Positions 57,022 to 64,000 of a stretch of DNA of 64,000 bases are shown one piece after another; positions within the stretch are counted from its first letter, which is position 1; every line of letters begins with the position of its first letter. This DNA comes from Trichaptum fuscoviolaceum. Its lineage: Eukaryota; Basidiomycota; Agaricomycetes; Hymenochaetales; Trichaptaceae. The stretch spans positions 4,536,599 to 4,600,598 of the forward strand of contig CAJSYZ010000004.1 of NCBI GenBank assembly GCA_910574455.1, read 5' to 3'. The notes under the pieces are model-generated. The model was not told where the DNA came from. It saw only the letters and a program-made list of their open reading frames with translations, and did not search any database. The position numbers and the translations under genes were made by a program.

Positions 57022-60018
57022 ATGCCCCGAGGAATTCCCAATGCAAAGCGAGACGACCTCGGAATGAGATACACAACCTTTCAGGTTCCCTTATTGTGTG
57101 TCTCGACTTCAAAATATCTTCGATGGCCTTACTGATGTTTGAAACAGACCTAATCCAAAGAATGCCGGCTCGAACTACTTGCGATATGAGTCACAAACGA
57201 TATGGGCTCGCAATGCTGCCCGAGCAAACAAGAGTAAGATTGCAGAAGAACTCAGTGTTCCCGAGGTACGTGCAGATTATGGTCATTCGAGCAAAACTCA
57301 GTCCATATAACTAGCTTACTAGGGTCGGCGTGGCTCGAAGGTTATCGTGATTCATCCGGGCTCGAGATGGCTTCGTATAGGACGTGCGTCTGAAGTTGCT
57401 CCCGTAGTGATTCCGCATGTCATTGCAAGAAAACACAAGCCACCCGTACCTCCTCCAACGTTCGTGCCATGCATCTCCAGACCACAGAAGGGGAAGGAGA
57501 AACTGCTACCATCTACGAAGAAGGGTGACGAATATTCTGTTGAAAATCCTTCCGACGACCCGGTGAGTCTCATATCGTAAAGAAGACGTACGGCGCTCTG
57601 AACCCGTGTGTTAGGTGAATGAGAAGATCGCTGCAATAGCAATTTCCCTCCGTGAACGCATGCGCTTCTACAAACTGAAAGTTGTCGCTAACGCTTCACG
57701 TATCGCGGCGAACTTCAATGAGCGTCTCGAGGGCGAGCCAGTGGCGGACAACGACTCACTTCGCATAGACTGGAAATACGATCCGCCAAGTGATGACGTA
57801 CTGGTTGGCGAAAAGGTGGTTGTCAATCTCTCATTTATAATGCATATCTGACAACATTAGTTTGTCTCTCTAGGCTCTTAGACTTTCTGACCCTCAAAAA
57901 CTAGGCTACACCATCAAATGGCCATTTCACGGCAGTCATTTCAATACCCGAGATTATCAGTCACATCAAAATCTAATGAATGATATCGAAGCTTTATGGA
58001 GTGAGACACTAAGAGCTCGTATGAAGATTGACCCGAAAGGTTTCAAGGTTAGTTTGGAGCTAGTTATCGGGTATAATGTCCTTCATCCTTAAAGAGTCAA
58101 TTAGGATCATTCTGTCATCCTTGTTATTCCAGATTTATGGGATCGCTTCTACGTACACGAGCTCATTGACATGCTATTAGTGAAAATGGGATTCAAACAA
58201 GTTGTCTGTCAGCAGGTACTTTGGCTCTTCACTCTGATCTTCTTGAGCAGCATTGATCAATTTTTGCAGGAATCACTCGCTGCTACGTACGGTGCTGGCA
58301 TTTCAAACGCATGCGTTATCGACATTGGTGCAGTGAAGACAAGTGTCACTTGTGTAGACGATGGATTGGTCGTAGCTGAGACCAGGTGAAGGCTATCCGG
58401 TTCTTCTGCGGGCTACTTCTAATTATTTATACCCAATACTTTTTACTGAAGGATGTCACTGAACATCGGCGGAGATGATATCACGGAGTTCCTCTACGTT
58501 TTGCTAGATAGAATAAGTTTCCCGTATCGGGAGATTGATCTGGCGCGATCATATGACTGGGTGGTCATGGAAGATATCAAGAGCCGTATATGCACCCTGT
58601 CTGAGGTGAGCTGTCTCTAAGCTGTGGCGAGTTGTGCTGATGGTGTATGTAGTCAGACGTCGCTTTGAACTTATATGATTTCATCGTCAGACGACCTGGA
58701 GAACCTGCTAAAAAGTACGGTCTGCGAGCGTATGACGAGGTTATCCTCGCACCGATGGTTAGCAAACTTCTTCATCTTGTCTCTGTCGTACAGAAATTAA
58801 ATGATGAAGTAGAGTATATTTGAACCTCGTATCGTGGACTTCGAGAACAAAAGGCTAAGCCAGCGGCTGGCATCTCACCCGGATGTAACAGATGAGATAC
58901 ATGAATACATTGCCGATCGCCTGGTACGCTACTTGTTTCCCTCCGTTTGACTATGTTGATTATTCGTTCAGACGCATGCTATGTTGATCTCCACACAGCA
59001 CCTCATGCCTCAAGCCCAACCGCAGGCACCACCTTCACCTCCACCATTGGCCCAAAGCGCCGTGCCACCTTCAGTCCCTGCATCTGGGGTTGTGACTCCA
59101 CAGCCTGAGAGTCAGCTGTCTTACTCTCCAGTTACGTTGTTTGTTACTTAAGAACGATTTGTTGGCAGGTACACCTGGATTAGCGAACAGCGAGGAGTCG
59201 CATGATAAGGCAGACAACGAGAGTTCGAGGGACAAATTAGATGATACTACACTAACTGATGGCGGTTCGAAAAAGTCGGAATCACAAGCAGAAACAATGG
59301 ACATCGATGTCGAGATGATGGAAGAGAAACCGAACATTAAAGAGTTCCCCCCGCATGTTACGGAAGCAACACAGCCCAAGGGGTCATCACATGAGGCTGC
59401 TGCAGTTGGGCAGCAGCCACAACACACACAGTATTCCCAGCAGGCCACGTCTATCGTAGCACCTATGAATACTGCATTCTTGGGCAATCTCCCCATCGAT
59501 GTACCGTTTGAAGCGAGCAAGCTTCCTCTGGACGTCGCAATCTTTAATAGTGCAAGGGCTGCGGGTGGGGACGAAAAGATTCGAAAGTACCTTCAGGCTG
59601 TTCTGGTGGTTGGCGGGACTGCACTTATCCCCGGCATGTCTCATGCTCTGGAGAGCAGGTCCGTTTTGGTCTTGCTTCTTTCAATTGTGCGCAGGTGACT
59701 GATGAATTCCTCGGGGCTCATGTCTTCTGCCTGAACATAGACTTCAAGCCATTGCAACTCCATTGGTGCCCAATATGGAGAAGGTTCAAATCATCCCCCC
59801 TCCGAAGGATGTTGATCCTCGCATGCTCGTTTGGAAAGGAGCTGCTGTGCTAGGCAAGATGGACGGTGTTGCTGATCTTTGGCTGACTTCCTCCGACTGG
59901 GTGAGTTTGTTTCGAGCCCCCATTATAGCTCTACTTTCTCACTGATGACTTCCATGCTCTTCTTTTTCAGCAACTCTTCGGCATGCGCGGACTGAAGGAA
60001 AGGTGCTATTTCTTATAG
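57022..60018 (+). CDS. ARP8: Actin-related protein Arp8, INO80 complex
   Basis: Fourteen exons: 57022-57095, 57148-57265, 57323-57562, 57615-57815, 57874-58047, 58105-58215, 58270-58385, 58452-58605, 58653-58757, 58813-58923, 58999-59110, 59169-59658, 59741-59900, 59971-60018; 737 aa. Arp8 is a nuclear actin-related protein; with Arp4 and actin it forms the INO80 module that binds linker DNA. Key blocks: KVIVIHPGSRWLRIGRAS, DLWDRFYVHELIDMLLVKMG, QQESLAATYGAGISNACVID, NIGGDDITEFLYVLLDR, and PRMLVWKGAAVLGKMDGVAD with LWLTSSDW at the end. An insertion between actin subdomains (about 470-590) is Pro-rich then acidic, as in other Arp8 proteins. The first donor (GTGTGT at 57096) was chosen because the GT at 57085 would give a stop. 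Confidence 0.93.
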
Positions 60019-61357
60019 AAAGGACGCTATTCTGAGAAGCTCATTTCGCGCCTTCCTGTGTATTTGTCCTGTACTTTTTGGTCTTGTTGGATAATATCCG
60101 CGAGGACGAGACGAAGTCATACTCGAATTCGCACGTTACGAGAAAATATGATAGCACACACAATTATAACTAAGTCATCTTGAAGGGAAGCAGAAGAATG
60201 CCAAGTTAAGTTTGAAGAATCCCATACAATATGCTTCTCAGAGCGCTTTACACTCCTATATGAAAGACAGAGTTCCTCACAAATCCGACGAGACGCCAAG
60301 ATATGTCTATTGTTTATGACCCAGGACGAACATTTCCCCAATTCTTACTTCGGAGCCGGGCTTAGTTCGGCACTGGGTAAGGAATGACCTTTTGCCTAGA
60401 TCCAGAGCGAGCGCCAACTTGAATGCCTCCAAAGAAGCCTTCCCTTTACGAGTGGCATCGGGACCTATATATGACGATGGTTGGTTTCATTTCCTAACCT
60501 AATTCCAGCAGCGCTGGGTGACCTCAGGATCGCATCGAAGAGTTCGTTGAGAGGATGAATTAGGACATGTCCGCGGTTATCTGTCAAGGAGGAATAGTTT
60601 GCTCGGACCGTATATACTTGTAAGCCAATGGATACGCTCTTCTTGGTCGCGAATAAAGAAGACCGTGACCTGCAGCCACAGTATACATGTACATTGATTG
60701 ACAGCGGAAAGAAGCGTGGACCGTGAGTTAACGGGAGAAGAATCAATGTTCATACATAATCTATCGATGATACACGAGGATGTAATGAGAATGGAACTGC
60801 CACAAAATCTCTGCTCCGTTAGTCTTAATTGCGGAGACAGCCAATCGCAATGCTCTGTGAGATAATGCAGCAGAGTAGGTTAGATAAAGGAAGCATGGTG
60901 AATATGAGTTGACAGATGAGAAATACATGGTTTGTGAACAAATATGCACGGATGACTGAAGTAGTGAGGAGTGTGGTACTTGCTGGTGGAAATAAGCTTA
61001 TAATTTATGAAGGAATTCTAAGCGCAATAAGTCTGGAAAGCCAAATACGTGGTATTTGACAGGGTGCGTGAGCGATAAGTTGAGCTTCGGACCAGCGTCG
61101 GATTGAGCCATCACACACATCGAGGATTCGAACCTTCGTGCCGAATATCCGAGCAGTGAATAGCATGTACGAAAACGAGAGCCCGCATGGTTGATTGAGA
61201 GTGACGGCGGCGTGAACGTCAGAACAAGCGAGTGGAGAGAAGCAGTCTTCCACATATGCCGGAGTTTGTGGATCCAATCACAGCGAATAATACGAAACAC
61301 ATGGACAGAGGTGTCGCCATATAGCTGGGCTTGCGGTTAGTAAGGCCTGCTTGACCT
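60019..61357. other. Intergenic, convergent 3' ends
   Basis: About 1.3 kb between ARP8 (+) and the RING gene (-). Open frames at 61005-61277 (-) follow the RING gene stop and show no domain. No RNA gene recognised. Confidence 0.5.
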
Positions 61358-62392
61358 TCAAACGCCCAGACGACTTTTGAATTTGACAAAACCTCGGGGA
61401 CCAAGCGTAGACCATGAAGAGACGAGTCGTTCCATCTCAGACTGGCCGAGCCTAATGAAAGCGAAAATCAAACAACAACGTTAAGAGTAATCAATCAGAA
61501 CTGTTGGCAAACTCACTTTACTCGTTCGGTCCAATCTTTTCTCAGATTTCCCCCGTTCGCCCAGCCATGCAAACCGGAACAGCCGTCATCATCGGAAGGC
61601 GTCTTTGCCTTTATCATCGGCTCAAATCCTTCAGACTTGCAGAGCCCGTTCTTGGCGCAACCTTTGGTGCTTGTGCGAGCCTTTGTTCGCTTGCGTTTCC
61701 TCTCCTCCTTTGGGCTGGGTAGCAGAATAGCGAGACGTTCTATCATTGATTTCATAGCACCTTCCGCAATTCGATTAGGAGCGAACGGCACAGTGATGAT
61801 TTGCCGTGGAATGCTTTCTGGCGTCAGTATCAAAAGTGACCGACATAAGGGACATTTCACTGATTCGTGCCAGCTGCCACAACTCCGATGAAGTTTGGCA
61901 AAGTACCACTTCAGAATGCATATAGCACAGAAAGTGTGGCCGCAATTGACCGATGAGAGGGTGTAGGGGTGGGCACTATTCACATTCCGATTCAGCCACT
62001 TTCGTGTACCAAACGAACATAATACAAGGACTCACACTATATCAAGGCATCTTGAAGAAATACATTGTTTGATGAGCATCAAAACCATTCGGGGGATGAT
62101 TCTGAACTCACAATGGACACTGATAGTGTTCTTCAAGGTGAGCAAGTATTGCTTCGGCTTCTGGGTTACAGATATCTTGGCTCTTAGACTGCAGAGTTTC
62201 TTCTTCATTGCTAGAGCGTGTCCTTTCTCTTTTGATTTTGTCTCCAAGCACCTGACGCCGATGTCTCCCTGCCGTCCCTCTATCGGACCTAAGAGATGTC
62301 GGATGGTTAGCCAGTCCTCTTTGGCTGGGCTTCGCGCGCCTTCCGGAATTCCGGCCAATTCCAGACGAGAAACGAGTATTCGAAAGGTTCAT
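61358..62392 (-). CDS. Small RING-finger protein
   Basis: Exons, minus strand: 62112-62392, 62036-62050, 61517-61975, 61358-61451; 282 aa. The N-terminal 80 residues are basic and disordered, followed by a short helix (EAEAILAHLEEHYQ). The RING reads CPLCLDIVAHPYTLSSVNCG, then HTFCAICIL and, after an insertion, CPLCRSLL, so all zinc ligands are present. The second cysteine pair residue and CLDI come from a 15-nt exon (62036-62050). After the RING come a Lys/Arg-rich stretch (ERKRKRTKARTSTK), which may be a nuclear signal, and a helical C-terminus (LGQSEMERLVSSWSTLGPRG). It is probably an E3 ubiquitin ligase; the partner is unknown. The start is not certain, since further 5' exons cannot be excluded. 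Confidence 0.72.
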
Positions 62393-64000
62393 TTCTGGCG
62401 TGCTAGGCTGAGAACCTGCTCACGTATAGATTAACGAAGAACAGAGAGTAGCTTGACGGATGGCCACATACCACTCAACCGTGCTGAACGCCGAGGTTGC
62501 GCTCTTGAGAGCGTTCTTGAGCGCGTCAACACCATAGCTATTCAATTCTATCTCATTTGCCTTGTTACTCAAATGGAAATAGATCTTGCAATGCCTTGTA
62601 AGTGTATAATGAAGATGTGTGGAAGGCGAACTGGTTGAGGATGAGTGACAGCCTGAGCCAGAGGCAGGCCAGGCTGGCACGTCGGCGGTGGTTACATAAT
62701 CCAACTGAAGTCGTTTCAGAGTGGTTCGGGTCGCGTCTCTCTTTATCCATTGACAATCTCGAGCCTCATAGATAACAGTGTCAATGCATGTTGAAGACCT
62801 CAGAATCTCACAAAACCTTCGCCGGATCCCCCCCTCTCCTAACTTTCTGCTTGCTAAGCCTAGCTTGCGTTGAACGAGGGCTTGTTCGTGCAACAGCAGA
62901 TACACCCTATATACAAACTATCGTCAGCGGTTACTCCCGTTATATTGATGTTGTACTGCATGTGTCTTCAACAGCCATTAGATGTGCTACATTTACCTAG
63001 TGTCATTTACATACGGGCTTTGAAGTGGAGCGAAGGTATATATGCAATTGTCCATTCACCTGAGTGGCAGTCTTTCGAGACCGTACCTCGGTCGACATAG
63101 CCTTCTTCGTGGTTGCTCCTCGTCAGAGGCTGCGCAACCTTGGGCTTCTTTAAATTGTAAGCAGTTATGCTTTCGTTACTTATTGCTCCTGGTAGGTAAC
63201 CTTCGCTATACTCAGAAATTGTCGTCTCCGACACCACAGTTGTTCGCCACGACGCAATATGATGCCTTATGTCGTAAGGTTCATCGATGACTATGGTATG
63301 CTTATCATGTTCCAAAGCTTCCCGATAGTTGTCAAGATTGATGCTGGAGGCCCCTGACCACGGTCCCACGGAGCAATATGTGTACATTCTTTCAGATGCG
63401 ATGGCCGATAGGGAAGGCACAAACATCAATGAGCTCGACATCAAGAATAGAGTTGTGGAACGGAGCCTAAGTTTCGTCAACGCAGAACAAATTTGCTTCC
63501 TTCATCTTGTTTTACCACCGGGCCCGAGAGGTGAGCATGCACCAAATATTCCTTCAATTTCTCGTTGCGGAAGCTACAGTACTTCCTGCAACCCGTCCGG
63601 CGGATGCAGATTACGGTGAACTATAAATGTGTATATATTCATGTTACCGGGATGACTGCCCTGAGGGAACTATTTGCGACTGCGAGACGACGACAATCAG
63701 GAACGGACTAGCCGACGCAGAAGGTTCCTATGTAATCAAGATGCTCTGTGCCTTCCTCGTCAAATGATGTGATATGATACAAATAACACTTTGTGCACTC
63801 GAGTTTATCTATGTATGTACCTTTCGCTGGCGCAGGCAATTGGAGGGGATATGTCCGTAACACACCTCATAGAAAACAGGAAAACGAAACTGTACGCATG
63901 GATGTGCCTCGAATACCTGATGCAAGACTCAAGTAAGGCACACAAAGAATGCAATCATGATCTCATCGGAAATTCAATATTAGCGAATCTCGACTGTTGC
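62393..64000. other. Window end, no gene supported
   Basis: Two minus-strand open frames, 62420-62905 and 63007-63480, begin without a good ATG and show no domain; they could be exons of a gene or upstream exons of the RING gene. I could not join them. The last 400 bp show nothing. Confidence 0.4.

Noticed and set aside
61115..61145. GGTTCGAATCC on the minus strand, like a tRNA B box
   Set aside because: The bases around it do not form a T arm, and I find no A box or acceptor stem at the right distance.
62420..62905. Minus-strand frame of about 160 codons upstream of the RING gene
   Set aside because: It has no ATG start and ends before the RING gene ATG; I could not splice it to the RING frame.
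63007..63480. Minus-strand frame of about 155 codons near the window end
   Set aside because: The first in-frame ATG lies well inside, no family is recognised, and possible upstream exons could not be joined.

Overview
The window is nuclear DNA of a basidiomycete fungus, most likely an Agaricomycete. The genes are dense, on both strands, and cut by many introns of about 45-70 bp with GT-AG ends. The protein set is typical of mushroom-forming fungi: a polyporopepsin-like aspartic protease, a DUF6589 protein, an RBR ubiquitin ligase with an acidic N-terminus, and membrane proteins with a galactose-binding-like ectodomain. I rebuilt 20 multi- or single-exon genes by hand. Every exon set given below adds up to an open reading frame divisible by three.

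Layout, 1-36 kb: aspartic protease (-), F-box/RCC1 protein (+), Ccc2-type copper ATPase (+), cysteine-rich GPI-type surface protein (+), an AT-rich insertion with 30-bp inverted ends (13109-13921), Zds1-like protein (-), F-box protein (-), Far1/Ste5-like RING-PH-VWA scaffold (-), tRNA pseudouridine synthase PUS1 (+), RNA polymerase II subunit RPB4 (-), F-box protein (+), then three DUF1771-Smr paralogues in a row (all -).

Layout, 36-43 kb: a 6.6-kb insertion (36305-42891). It is bounded by a 9-bp target-site duplication and by imperfect inverted ends of about 130 bp that are themselves nested foldbacks. It carries only a DUF6589 gene (+) and a RecQ-like helicase gene (-). I read it as an intact DNA transposon of a poorly described type in which the DUF6589 protein is the candidate transposase. 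A short non-autonomous relative with the same ends sits inside an intron of the Far1/Ste5-like gene (22874-22979).

Layout, 43-64 kb: RBR ubiquitin ligase (+), methylenetetrahydrofolate reductase (+), ELMO/CED-12 (-), a 2.8-kb stretch with no recognisable gene, a single-pass membrane protein (+), ERV1 sulfhydryl oxidase (-) divergent from ARP8 of the INO80 complex (+), and a small RING protein (-). The last 1.6 kb holds nothing I can support.

The host genes are housekeeping and signalling genes, not a biosynthetic or defence cluster. The accessory interest lies in the transposon and its relative, the Smr array, and some unusual splicing (a 3-nt microexon in PUS1, a 15-nt microexon in the RING gene, and a GC-AG intron in the DUF6589 gene).
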